64,000 nt of DNA from Saccharopolyspora soli. GTDB lineage: Bacteria > Actinomycetota > Actinomycetes > Mycobacteriales > Pseudonocardiaceae. Under the pieces are notes generated by a model. It was not told where the DNA came from. It saw only the letters and a list, made by a program, of their open reading frames with translations, and ran no database searches. Shown here one piece after another: positions 21,185 through 31,499 of this stretch. How positions within the stretch are numbered: position 1 is the first letter of the stretch; every line of letters begins with the position of its first letter. The position numbers and the translations under genes were made by a program. The stretch spans positions 45,599 through 109,598 of the forward strand of contig NZ_JALBWV010000029.1 in NCBI RefSeq assembly GCF_022678645.1, written 5' to 3'.

Positions 21185-22447
21185 TCAGCTCTTCTCGGGG
21201 TCCGGCGTGGCGTCCCCACCGGCATTATCCGCAGCCACCGCGCCCGTGTCGTTGTCGTCCTCCTCACGGCCCGGAGTGCGCAGCTGCCACTTGGTGATCA
21301 CGAAGCGGAACGCGAAGTAGTAGATGACCGCGTAGACCAGACCGATCGGGATCAGCCACAGCGAGTTCTGCGAGATGCCGAAGTTCAGCAGGTAGTCGAT
21401 GGCGCCCGCGGAGAACCCGAACCCGGTGTGGATGTCCAGCGCGTTGACCAGCGCCAGCGAGGTGCCGGTGAGCACCGCGTGGATCAGCAGCAGCGGCCAG
21501 GCCACGAAGATGAACGAGAACTCCAGCGGCTCGGTGATGCCGGTGAGGAACGAGGTGAGCGCCACCGAGATCATCACGCCGCCGACGATCTTGCGCTGCG
21601 ACGGCTTCGCGCACTGCCAGATCGCCAGCGCCGCGGCGGGCAGGGCGAACATGAAGATCGGGAAGAAGCCGGTCATGAAGGTGCCCGCGGTCGGGTCACC
21701 AGCGAAGAACCGCGCGATGTCGCCCTTCTCACCGTGGTAGTCGCCGAAGAGGAACCACACCACGTTGTTCGGGATGTGGTGCAGTCCGAACGGCAGCAGC
21801 AGCCGGTTGATCACGCCGTAGATGCCGCCGCCGAGAACGGCGTTCTGGGTCACCGCGTCGCTGAAGGCGGTCAGCACGGCGTCGAAGATCGGGAACAGCA
21901 GACCGAGCACGACCCCGGCGATCACCATGGCGAACGCGGTGATGATCGGCACGAATCGGCGCCCGCCGAAGAAGCCCAGGTAGTCGGGCAGTTTGATGCG
22001 GTGGTACCGCTGCCACAGCCAGGCCGCGGTCAACCCGGCGACGATGCCGCCGAGCACGCCGTACGGGCCCTTGTTGAGGGACGTGTCCGCCTCGGTGCCG
22101 GTGATCTCCCACAGCACCCCGGACAGCACCAGGTAGCCGACGGCCGCGGCCAGCGCCGTCGAGCCGTCGGCCTTCTTGGCGAAGCCGATCGCGACGCCGA
22201 TTGCGAACAGAATCGGCAGGTTGTCGAACAGCGCGTTACCGGCCGCGCCGATCACCCCGGCCACCGGCTGCAACCAGGGCAAGGCCCGCCCGAGTCCCTC
22301 CTCGCCGAGCAGGTCGGGCTGGCCGAGTCGGGCCAGCAGCGCGGCGGCGGGCAGAACGGCGATCGGCAGCATCAGGCTCCGGCCCAGCCGTTGCAGCAGG
22401 GCGAAACCCTTCCTGTTGCCGCGTGCCGTGGTGGTGCTGGCACTCAT
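21185..22447 (-). CDS. PTS N-acetylglucosamine EIIC permease (NagE2-like)
   Basis: A 420-residue EIIC membrane domain of the glucose/GlcNAc superfamily. RLGRSLMLPIAVLPAAALL opens it, FDNLPILFAIGVAIGFAKK follows, and LLPFGLHHIPNNVVWF and SFLTGITEPLEFSF (the conserved GITEPLE) carry the sugar-binding motifs. About ten transmembrane segments; the C-terminus is acidic and cytoplasmic. EIIB and EIIA are separate proteins encoded divergently at 23580-24268. A dre-like site upstream and the DasR-like gene behind it support GlcNAc as substrate. Confidence 0.92.
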   Translation of the reverse strand: MSASTTTARGNRKGFALLQRLGRSLMLPIAVLPAAALLARLGQPDLLGEEGLGRALPWLQPVAGVIGAAGNALFDNLPILFAIGVAIGFAKKADGSTALAAAVGYLVLSGVLWEITGTEADTSLNKGPYGVLGGIVAGLTAAWLWQRYHRIKLPDYLGFFGGRRFVPIITAFAMVIAGVVLGLLFPIFDAVLTAFSDAVTQNAVLGGGIYGVINRLLLPFGLHHIPNNVVWFLFGDYHGEKGDIARFFAGDPTAGTFMTGFFPIFMFALPAAALAIWQCAKPSQRKIVGGVMISVALTSFLTGITEPLEFSFIFVAWPLLLIHAVLTGTSLALVNALDIHTGFGFSAGAIDYLLNFGISQNSLWLIPIGLVYAVIYYFAFRFVITKWQLRTPGREEDDNDTGAVAADNAGGDATPDPEKS

Positions 22448-22473
22448 CGGATACCTCCTGTGTCGTGGACACC

Positions 22474-22489
22474 GAGTGGTCTGGTGGTC
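22474..22489. promoter_or_regulatory. dre-like half site before the EIIC gene
   Basis: AGTGGTCTGGTGGTCG matches the first half of the DasR response element (AGTGGTCTAGACCACT) exactly and the second half poorly. It lies about 30 bases before the permease start. Plausible but weak. Confidence 0.35.
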
Positions 22490-22497
22490 GGCCCCGG

Positions 22498-23295
22498 TCA
22501 GGTGGGCCGCATGGACGGGCGGTTGTGACCGGAGCCGCTGGGATCGCGGTCCAGTTGCATGGTTACCTGGTACAGGTCGCCGCGATACCAGGAAGTCATG
22601 TCTTCGACCGGTTGGCCCTGGGCCGTGGCGATCCGGCGGAACACCAGGACGGGGCTGCCGGTGCGCACCCCGAGCAACCGCGCGGTCTCGGCGTCGGCGC
22701 CTTCGGCCAGCACGGTCTGCGTACCACTTTCCAGCTGCACGTCGTAGCGGCGGGCCAGCAGTGTGTACAGCGAGGCGGTCAGGTCGTGGTCGAGCAGCCG
22801 CGGCAGCATCCCGGAGTGGTACCAGCCGCGCTCCACCGCCATCGGCGCTCCGTCGGCCTTGCGCAGCCGGTACAGCCAGTACGCGCGCTGGTCGGGGTCG
22901 ATGCCCAGCGCTTCGGCGGTGCGGGGCGGTGGGATCGCCTCGGCGGCTTCGAGCACCTCTGTTTCTGGGCGCATGCCGCGGCGGCGCATGTCCTCGGTGA
23001 ACGAGGCGAGGTGCAGTTGGGAGTCCACCCGCGGCCGGGTGGTGAAGGTGCCCTTGCCGCGGACCCGCACCAGCAGGCCCTCGGCGACGAGCTGTCCGAC
23101 CGCCTCGCGGACGGTCAGCCGGGACACCCCGTAGCGCAGGGCGAGGTCGCGTTCGGAGGGCACCGGCGATCCTGGCAGCAGCTCCGAATTCGCCAGCCCG
23201 CGCAGGATTTCCCGCAGTTGGGCGTGCTTGGGCATCGGACCGTCGCGCAGCACCTCAGCGCGCTGACCGCGGTCCGCGGTTCGCCGTGCCGCCAC
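22498..23295 (-). CDS. GntR/HutC regulator, DasR-like
   Basis: 265 residues: an N-terminal GntR winged helix (LPGSPVPSERDLALRYGVSRLTV) and a C-terminal UTRA effector domain (LHLASFTEDMRRRGM ... EDMTSWYRGDLYQV). DasR binds glucosamine-6-phosphate and represses GlcNAc/chitin genes; identity here rests on domain type plus position between PTS genes. Start GTG 23295 has GGAGG five bases upstream; a TTG at 23307 is in frame but less likely. The gene runs the same way as EIIC and HPr. Confidence 0.8.
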   Translation of the reverse strand: MAARRTADRGQRAEVLRDGPMPKHAQLREILRGLANSELLPGSPVPSERDLALRYGVSRLTVREAVGQLVAEGLLVRVRGKGTFTTRPRVDSQLHLASFTEDMRRRGMRPETEVLEAAEAIPPPRTAEALGIDPDQRAYWLYRLRKADGAPMAVERGWYHSGMLPRLLDHDLTASLYTLLARRYDVQLESGTQTVLAEGADAETARLLGVRTGSPVLVFRRIATAQGQPVEDMTSWYRGDLYQVTMQLDRDPSGSGHNRPSMRPT

Positions 23296-23425
23296 CACTG
23301 CCTCCAACGGTCTTGCAGAACACCACGTCTGGTGCCTTGTGGACTACCGGCACCAGGTCGAACATGAGCGGATCGGATCGTGGTTTCATCCGGTGCTGTT
23401 CACCGGCGTCACCCTGTTGGTACTG

Positions 23426-23441
23426 TCCGGTCTAAACCAGT
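23426..23441. promoter_or_regulatory. DasR response element (dre) candidate
   Basis: TCCGGTCTAAACCAGT, matching 13 of 16 positions of the published dre consensus, lies in the divergent region between the DasR-like gene and the EIIB gene, about 140 bases before the latter. Likely operator for the PTS genes. Confidence 0.6.
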
Positions 23442-23579
23442 CGGTTGCGAACAATGCGCCGTCATGCGATCGGGTGTCAAGACGGCCCGGATTTCGTTGC
23501 CGCATCGACACCGAGTAACGCAAGATCGTCGCGGCGCGGCGCGCAGGCCCGCGTCGTCGGAGGACGAAGGGAGCACGGG

Positions 23580-23816
23580 GTGGCTCAGGACAAGGCCGCG
23601 GCGATCTTGGCCGCACTTGGCGGCGGGGACAACGTGGTGGAGATCGAACCGTGCATCACAAGGCTGCGCTGCGAAGTCGAGGACGGTTCCAAGATCGACG
23701 AGGCGGCCCTGAAGGCCGCCGGTGCGCATGGCGTGATGAAGCAGGGCTCGGTCGTGCAGGTCGTGGTGGGGCCGGAGGCGGACACGCTGGCCGGGGACAT
23801 CGAGGACCTGATGTGA
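23580..23816 (+). CDS. PTS EIIB domain protein, GlcNAc type
   Basis: A 78-residue free-standing EIIB of the glucose family. The phosphorylated cysteine is Cys25 in IEPCITRLRC, followed by GSKIDEAALKAAGAHGVMKQG, typical of NagF/PtsB. It receives phosphate from the EIIA encoded next and gives it to the sugar carried by EIIC. GTG 23580 follows GAAGGGAG by six bases. Its stop overlaps the EIIA start (GTGA). Confidence 0.93.
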   Translation: MAQDKAAAILAALGGGDNVVEIEPCITRLRCEVEDGSKIDEAALKAAGAHGVMKQGSVVQVVVGPEADTLAGDIEDLM

Positions 23817-24268
23817 GCGTCGAGGTCGGCAGCCCGGTCGCGGGCCTGGCCACCGCGCTCAGCGAGGTGCCTGACCCGGTGTTCTCGCAGGCCATGGTGG
23901 GTCCTGGGGTAGCGGTGCAGCCGTCTGGCGGACGGGCCGACGCCGTCGCGCCGGTGGCTGGGAAGGTCGCGACCCTGCACCCGCACGCGTTCGTGATCGC
24001 CTCGCCCGGCGGTGCCGCGATCCTGGTGCACCTGGGCATCGACACCGTGAAGCTCAAGGGCGAGGGCTTCACCGTGCACGTGGCCAAGGGCGACGCCGTC
24101 GAAGCGGGCCAGCGCATCGTCAGCTGGAATCCCAGCGAGGTGGAGTCGCACGGGTATTCGTCGATCTGCCCGATCGTCGCCCTGGACGTGGCGGCGGAGA
24201 CGCTGGCCGACCTCCGCGAAGACGGCCAGGTCCTCGCTGGCGACCCCCTGTTCACAGTGGACGCCTGA
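23813..24268 (+). CDS. PTS EIIA, glucose/GlcNAc type (Crr-like)
   Basis: A 151-residue soluble EIIA. The active-site histidines are His73 in ILVHLGIDTVKL and His58 in HPHAFVIASP. The N-terminal VGSPVAGLATALSEVPDPVF and the domain length fit EIIA-Glc. In streptomycetes Crr serves the GlcNAc system, and this arrangement next to EIIB fits that. Translationally coupled to EIIB. Two hairpins follow the stop. Confidence 0.93.
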   Translation: MSVEVGSPVAGLATALSEVPDPVFSQAMVGPGVAVQPSGGRADAVAPVAGKVATLHPHAFVIASPGGAAILVHLGIDTVKLKGEGFTVHVAKGDAVEAGQRIVSWNPSEVESHGYSSICPIVALDVAAETLADLREDGQVLAGDPLFTVDA

Positions 24269-24281
24269 CCCGTTCGGCATC

Positions 24282-24334
24282 GGGGTGAGGGGCACCTGTG
24301 ACCCAGTTACATGGTCACGGGTGCCCCTCACCCC
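24282..24334. repeat. Hairpin family member (GTGAGGGGCACC type)
   Basis: Arms of 22 bases at 24282-24303 and 24313-24334 with one mismatch and a 9-base loop, starting GGGGTGAGGGGCACC. It lies 13 bases after the EIIA stop; a strong stem without a U-tract, probably a terminator. Confidence 0.75.
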
Positions 24335-24352
24335 TGTTGCGGAGCGCTCGAT

Positions 24353-24406
24353 CGGGTTCGTGAGCGGTTGTGGCTGTCATAGCGGCTATTACCACTCACG
24401 AACCCG
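24353..24406. repeat. Second hairpin, CGGGTTCGTGAG type
   Basis: CGGGTTCGTGAG at 24353-24364 and its exact complement CTCACGAACCCG at 24395-24406, with a 30-base loop. It directly follows the previous hairpin, upstream of the prepilin peptidase gene. Confidence 0.6.
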
Positions 24407-24473
24407 TGCCGACACGCGCACCTTCGCGGGCGGGGTGCTGGCGGCGCGGTGCTGCTCGATCGAGGCTGACGCG

Positions 24474-25085
24474 ATGTTCATGTTGATCGGAATCGTCGGT
24501 GGTGCAGCGGGATTCGGTGCGGGACGGCTGGGACGGCTGCTGCTGTGCCGAGCGCGCAGGGGAGTCAGGCCACCTCGGCTGTGGTGCGAGGTGGCGGTGG
24601 GGCTGTTGTGGACAGTCGTCGCGTTCCGCGCTGCCGCCGGGATGCCGTTGTGGTGGGCGGCGGTTCCGCTGCTGCTCGGTTGGCTTGCGGTGTTGCTGAC
24701 GGTGTGCGATGTGCTCGCCGCACGGCTGCCCGATGTCCTGACCCTGCCCGCATATCCGGTGGCAGCGGTACTGCTGGCCGTCGCGGCGGTGCACCGGCCC
24801 GGAGTCCTGATCGGAACGGTCGGTGGCGCGTTGTTGTTCTTCGGCGTGTACCTGCTGGTGCGCGTGGTGTCATCGAGCGCGATGGGACCGGGTGACGTCA
24901 AGCTGGCGGGCAGCCTCGGTGCGGTGGTGGGTGCGGTGTCGTTGACGGCGGTGCTGGTGGTGATGGTCGCTGCGGCGGCAACAACGCTGGTGGCGGCGGT
25001 GTGCCTGCGCCGAGGCGGAATCCCGCACGGCCCGGCCATGCTCGCCCCGGCCTGGCTCGCCACCACCTTCCCACCATGGCCATGA
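24474..25085 (+). CDS. A24 family prepilin peptidase
   Basis: A 203-residue integral membrane aspartic protease that cleaves type IV prepilin-like signal peptides. The two catalytic aspartates are visible in [16 protein letters not shown] and in the GxGD motif [12 protein letters not shown]. Six to seven hydrophobic segments. It lacks the N-terminal methyltransferase domain of PilD, as in Tad/CpaA-type and actinobacterial peptidases. No pilin, Tad ATPase or secretion gene is nearby, so its substrate is not evident. It is isolated between two pairs of hairpins. Confidence 0.85.
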   Translation: MFMLIGIVGGAAGFGAGRLGRLLLCRARRGVRPPRLWCEVAVGLLWTVVAFRAAAGMPLWWAAVPLLLGWLAVLLTVCDVLAARLPDVLTLPAYPVAAVLLAVAAVHRPGVLIGTVGGALLFFGVYLLVRVVSSSAMGPGDVKLAGSLGAVVGAVSLTAVLVVMVAAAATTLVAAVCLRRGGIPHGPAMLAPAWLATTFPPWP

Positions 25086-25150
25086 CGAACCCACCCGCGC
25101 TGAACCGAATCCTCCTGTCCCTTGCGGCACCACCGGGTGACGGGAACGAG

Positions 25151-25197
25151 GTGAAGGGCACCATTTACCGGCTTGCTCGGTCAAAGGTGCCCTTCAC
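25151..25197. repeat. Hairpin family member (GTGAAGGGCACC type)
   Basis: GTGAAGGGCACC at 25151-25162 and its exact complement GGTGCCCTTCAC at 25186-25197; the inner bases ATTTACCG/CGGTCAAA largely pair too. It lies 65 bases after the prepilin peptidase gene. Confidence 0.75.
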
Positions 25198-25213
25198 TCG
25201 TCACCTGAATGGG

Positions 25214-25259
25214 GTCGTGAGTGCGTGGCCGGGTTGGAGGCCGGTTTCGTACTCACGAC
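25214..25259. repeat. Hairpin family member (GTCGTGAGTGCG type)
   Basis: GTCGTGAGTGCG at 25214-25225 pairs with CGTACTCACGAC at 25248-25259 with one mismatch. The outer sequence is the same as the repeat at 43161-43202. It lies in tandem with the previous hairpin, upstream of aroC. Confidence 0.65.
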
Positions 25260-25309
25260 CGGGACCCCCGGCCCGGCTCGTCGGGGGGCTGACGTGGCAG
25301 GATCTATGT

Positions 25310-26514
25310 GTGCTGCGCTGGATGACCGCTGGAGAATCGCACGGCCCCGCCTTGGTGGCGGTGCTGGAAGGCATGGTGGCCGGGGTCGAGGTGACCTCCA
25401 CCGACATCGCGACCCAGTTGGAGCGGCGCAAGCTCGGCTTCGGGCGTAGCCCGCGGATGAACTTCGAGGCCGACGAGCTGGAACTGGTCGGTGGTATCCG
25501 GCACGGCCGGACCCAGGGCGGGCCGGTCGCGATCCGCATCGCCAACACCGAGTGGCCCAAGTGGGAGCAGGTGATGGCCGCCGATCCGGTCGACGAGGAC
25601 GTGCTGTCGTCGCTGGCCCGCAACGCGCCGCTGACCAGGCCGCGACCCGGGCACGCCGACCTCGCCGGGATGCAGAAGTACGGCTTCGACGAGGCCCGAC
25701 CGGTGCTGGAGCGGGCCAGCGCCCGCGAGACGGCCGCGCGGGTGGCGGTCGGCACGGTCGCCCGGCAGTTCCTCTCGCAGTCGCTCGGGGTCGAGATCGT
25801 CAGCCACGTGATCAGCCTGGGTGGCGTGGACGCCGAACAGGGTGTGCTGCCAGGGCCGGACGACCTGGACGCGATCGACCACAACCCGGTGCGCGCCTTC
25901 GGCGACGAGGCGACCGAGCGGATGATGGCCGAGGTCGAAGCGGCCCGCAAGGACGGCGACACCCTCGGTGGCGTCGTCGAAGTCATCGCCTACGGCCTGC
26001 CTCCGGGCATCGGCTCCCACGTGCATTGGGACCGCAAGCTCGATGCGCGGCTGGCCGGGGCGCTGATGAGCATCCAGGCGATCAAGGGCGTCGAGATCGG
26101 CGAGGGCTTCGCCAACGCGCATCGGCGCGGCAGCGCGGCGCACGACGAGATCTACCCCGACCAGGGCGCCAAGTGGGTCCGGCGCGGCAGCAACCGGGCG
26201 GGCGGCCTGGAAGGCGGCATCACCAACGGCGAGCCGCTGATCGTCCGCGCGGCCAAGAAACCGATCTCCAGCCTGCCGCGCGCACTGGCCACTGTGGACA
26301 TGGCTACCGGCGAGCCCGCGCAGGCGATGCACCAGCGCTCCGACATCACAGCGGTGCCGCGCGCCGCGGTGGTCGCCGAGACGATGGTCGCGTTGGTCCT
26401 GGCCGAGGCGACGTTGGAGAAGTTCGGTGGCGACTCCCTGCCGGAGACCCGCCGCAACGTCGAGGGCTACCTGGCCTCGCTGCGGGAGCGCGCCGAGAAG
26501 CGGCAGGTGCGGTG

Positions 26515-26515
<1 letters not shown>
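25310..26515 (+). CDS. aroC: Chorismate synthase
   Basis: Converts EPSP to chorismate using reduced FMN, the last step of the shikimate pathway. 401 residues. The N-terminal [19 protein letters not shown] holds the catalytic His11, [14 protein letters not shown] the second region with His, and [17 protein letters not shown] and [13 protein letters not shown] complete the family signatures. GTG 25310 has no clear ribosome site, and AT-rich bases just before it suggest a leaderless or near-leaderless transcript. Its stop overlaps the aroK start. Confidence 0.97.
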
Positions 26516-28794
<2,279 letters not shown>

Positions 28795-28805
28795 CGTTGG
28801 GGCGA

Positions 28806-28844
28806 GGGGCACCGACGACCCAGTAGGTTACCTACTGGTGCCCC
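28806..28844. repeat. Hairpin family member (GAGGGGCACC type)
   Basis: Outer arms GGGGCACC (28806-28813) and GGTGCCCC (28837-28844); inside is a perfect 19-base palindrome at 28820-28838, CCAGTAGGT, T, ACCTACTGG. It lies 12 bases after the aroQ stop and likely ends the aro operon. Confidence 0.7.
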
Positions 28845-28918
28845 CACCACCTGCACCATTCGCACGGGTCAGCGGGGTGCTCCTGGGTGTTGGTGCGGTG
28901 CTTGGGGGGAGGTTCCGG

Positions 28919-30400
28919 GTGAGCAAGCGGGTTTTGCGGCGGGTGGGCGTGCTGGCGTCGGCGGTGTTGTTGGCGGGGTGCACGCAGGTGGAGGGCACGC
29001 CCGGTCCGCAGCCGCAGGTCGAGCCGCGGGTGGACGTGCCGCGCGAGCCGATCAAGCTCTCGGTTGGCGGCGAACGCGGTAGCGCTGGCGTGGTGGCGGC
29101 GGGCGGGTTGCCCGCGCCGTACAACTACGGGCCGACGGTGCTGGTCGAGGGCGGGCAGTACCGTGCCTGGTGGTGCAGCCAGTTGCCTGGGATCGGCCCG
29201 GCCGGGGACGACATCCTTCACGCCGTTTCGAGCAGTCTCGATGCCCCCTTCACACACCCCGGCGGCGCGCCCGCGGTGCCGGTTTTCGCTGGGCAGCCGG
29301 GAAGTTTCGACGGCATGCACACGTGCGATCCGTCAGTGTTGAAAGTGGACGGTCGCTATTACCTGTATTACACGGGTGCGGCGGGGGACCACGCGCACGG
29401 CAACGCCATCGGGGTGGCCAGCAGCGCCGATGGCTTCGCGTGGCGGCGGGAGGCCGGTGGCGGCCCGATCGTGACGGCGTCCGGCGAGGTGAACCGGGAC
29501 AACGTCTACGGGGCGGGCCAGCCGTCCGCGCTGTACCTGGACGGCTGGTTCTACCTGATGTTCACCGACACGACTGCGTCCGGCGCGGGTTGGAACGGCG
29601 CCGGGCAGTTCGTGCTCCGCGCCCGCAACGCCGAGTTCACCGACCAGGTGCAGACGTTGACCGAGGCCGGTTTCGAGCCTGCCAGTGCCAAGCGATCCCG
29701 TTCGGTGGTGGATGCGTTCAGCGCGGACTGGATGTGGGTTCCGGCGCTGGACGCCTTCGCCATCGCGCACCAGACCTCGGCGGGCACCACGATCACCTTC
29801 TGGGACCGCGATTTCACCCGCCACCCGTACGAACCGGTGGTGGTGCCCGGCCCTTGGCAGGAGGGGCCGGGACTGGTCCGCCAACCCGACGGTCACGCCC
29901 CAGCGTCCACATCGGACCCGTGTGGCACGGTTCCGGTGGACCTCCTCCGCGCTACTGCGGCTGCTCCGGCGCCGACCGACATCCGGCACTTCGGCATCGA
30001 CGTGACCGGTGTCAATGGATGCGCGACGACCAGTCAGGCCGCTGCTGTGCTGGCGGGTTTCGCGGTGCCGTCGCCAGCTCGTACCGTCGACGTGGTGCGC
30101 GACGGGCAGCTGATCCGCGTGGAACGCCGCTCCGTCGCGGAGAAGCTGGTCACCAAGGTGCTGGAGACGCGGGTGTCCGCATTGGACGATCTTCCGGTGG
30201 TCGCCACGATTTCGGCTGGGACGAAGGCATTGCGATCACCGCAGGGCGAGGTCGGACTGCTGGACGACAAAGGTCGACTGTGGACGGTTCCTTCAGAAGT
30301 GGCCGACGCCAACGGTTCTCCGATTGTCGATGTCTCCCAACAGGAATGGGGTGCGCACGCCTCGGCCGGAGACCTGAGTCACCCGACCGGGTCCAAGTGA
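28919..30400 (+). CDS. Lipoprotein, probable beta-propeller
   Basis: 493 residues from GTG 28919 (GGGGGGAGG upstream). The signal ends in a lipobox, LLAGC, with Cys21 as the lipidated residue, so the protein is anchored outside the membrane. Repeated blade-like segments (CDPSVLKVDGRYYLYYTG, GQPSALYLDGWFYLMFTD, FAIAHQTSAGTTITFWD) resemble five-bladed propellers of GH43-like proteins, which bind or cut polysaccharide. Catalytic residues cannot be assigned, so enzymatic activity is not claimed. Its TGA stop lies inside the hairpin that follows. Confidence 0.65.
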   Translation: MSKRVLRRVGVLASAVLLAGCTQVEGTPGPQPQVEPRVDVPREPIKLSVGGERGSAGVVAAGGLPAPYNYGPTVLVEGGQYRAWWCSQLPGIGPAGDDILHAVSSSLDAPFTHPGGAPAVPVFAGQPGSFDGMHTCDPSVLKVDGRYYLYYTGAAGDHAHGNAIGVASSADGFAWRREAGGGPIVTASGEVNRDNVYGAGQPSALYLDGWFYLMFTDTTASGAGWNGAGQFVLRARNAEFTDQVQTLTEAGFEPASAKRSRSVVDAFSADWMWVPALDAFAIAHQTSAGTTITFWDRDFTRHPYEPVVVPGPWQEGPGLVRQPDGHAPASTSDPCGTVPVDLLRATAAAPAPTDIRHFGIDVTGVNGCATTSQAAAVLAGFAVPSPARTVDVVRDGQLIRVERRSVAEKLVTKVLETRVSALDDLPVVATISAGTKALRSPQGEVGLLDDKGRLWTVPSEVADANGSPIVDVSQQEWGAHASAGDLSHPTGSK

Positions 30401-30443
30401 AGGGCACCTTCGACCGAGTAAGCCGGTCAAAGGTGCCCTTCAC
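30397..30443. repeat. Hairpin family member carrying both stop codons
   Basis: Arms of 20 bases, 30397-30416 and 30424-30443, with one mismatch and a 7-base loop; the arm begins GTGAAGGGCACCTT. The TGA at 30398-30400 ends the lipoprotein gene and the complementary TCA at 30440-30442 ends the convergent aldo/keto reductase. Shape and position fit a bidirectional terminator. Confidence 0.8.
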
Positions 30444-31402
30444 TCATCACCCGAACGGGAGAGTTCGTCGAGGCGGGTGAGTTGCTGGTCGGTTAGGCGG
30501 AGGTTCATCGCGGCGGCGCTTTCCTTGGCCTGGTGCGGTTTCGTCGCGCCCGGAATCGCCACCACGGTGTTGCCGTAGAAGCTGATCAGCCAGCTCAGTG
30601 CGACCTGTCCGATGCTGGCGCCGTGGGCCTCGGCGATCGCGCGGAGTTCGTCGATCAGCGGGGCGGTTCGGACCAGCGCCCGCTCGCTGAGGCCGCTTAG
30701 CAGTCGTCGGATCCGCGGCATCGCCTTGACCAGCGCCGGATCGTCGTGGAACTTGCCGGTGAGCACGCCGGACCGCAGCGGGGAGTAGGCGATCAGCGTG
30801 ACGCCCAGGCGGCGTGCCGTGGCCAGCACGCCGTTGCGTTCCACATCGCGTTTGAGCAGGCTGATCTGCACCTGGTTGCTGGCCAGGGCGAGCCCGTAGG
30901 AGCGCAGCACCTCGCTGGCCCGTTCCATCTGGCGGGCCGAGAAGTTGCTGACCCCCACCGATGCGATCCGACCGGCGCGGCTCAACTCCGCCATCGCCCG
31001 GACCTGCCGTTCGATGCTGGAGAAACCGCCGTGCGGCAGGTGGATCTGGTGCAGGTCGATGGGGTAGCCCTGCAGCGCGGCGACCCGATCTTCGATGGTG
31101 CGGTGGATGCTCGACGCGATGCGCATCGCCGGTGACCACTTGGTGGCGATCACGACTTCACCGGGGCTGCGGCCGAGTTCGTGCAGCGCGGTGGTGAGCG
31201 CGCGTTCCGAGCCGCCTCGGCCGTACATCTCGGCGGTGTCGAACCAGTTGATCCCGCTGTCCAGCGCGGTGCGCACGATCTCGGTGATGGCCTCCGGCGA
31301 CGAGTAGAACTGCGCGGCGAGGCCGCGACCCGCGAACTGCAGGCAGCCGAGTCCGATTGGGCTGATCTCGATCTGGGTGGTGCCGAGTCTGCGGTTGTCC
31401 AT
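30440..31402 (-). CDS. Aldo/keto reductase
   Basis: A 320-residue NADPH-dependent (beta/alpha)8 reductase of the YajO/YhdN-like type. Catalytic tetrad: Asp and Tyr in WFDTAEMYGRGGSERAL, Lys in VIATKWSP and His in LHQIHLPHGG. The start ATG 31402 has GGAGGT upstream. It is divergent from a TetR regulator and shares an operator with it, which suggests induction by a small aldehyde or ketone, or by an antibiotic-like compound. Substrate unknown. Confidence 0.9.
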   Translation of the reverse strand: MDNRRLGTTQIEISPIGLGCLQFAGRGLAAQFYSSPEAITEIVRTALDSGINWFDTAEMYGRGGSERALTTALHELGRSPGEVVIATKWSPAMRIASSIHRTIEDRVAALQGYPIDLHQIHLPHGGFSSIERQVRAMAELSRAGRIASVGVSNFSARQMERASEVLRSYGLALASNQVQISLLKRDVERNGVLATARRLGVTLIAYSPLRSGVLTGKFHDDPALVKAMPRIRRLLSGLSERALVRTAPLIDELRAIAEAHGASIGQVALSWLISFYGNTVVAIPGATKPHQAKESAAAMNLRLTDQQLTRLDELSRSGDE

Positions 31403-31413
31403 GATTACCTCCA

Positions 31414-31433
31414 GTGAGACATCAATGTCTCAC
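31414..31433. promoter_or_regulatory. TetR operator between reductase and regulator
   Basis: GTGAGACATCAATGTCTCAC: two perfect 9-base arms around a CA centre. It overlaps the predicted -10 of the reductase promoter, so binding would block that promoter. Confidence 0.75.
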
Positions 31434-31475
31434 CACGAGGCATGCATGTCAAACGAAGAGTCAGCGAAGTATGCT
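31424..31475. promoter_or_regulatory. Divergent promoters of reductase and tetR
   Basis: Both promoters use the same bases 31447-31452 as -35: minus strand TTGACA-N17-GACATT for the reductase, plus strand TGTCAA-N17-TATGCT (31470-31475) for the regulator. The shared box implies that the two directions compete. Confidence 0.5.
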
Positions 31476-31499
31476 GCGTAGGTGGTAAAGGGCAGTGCA

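Noticed and set aside
23038..23060. GGTGAAGGTGCCCTTG inside the DasR-like gene
   Set aside because: It resembles half of the hairpin family but encodes the conserved GKGTF of GntR proteins and has no partner arm.
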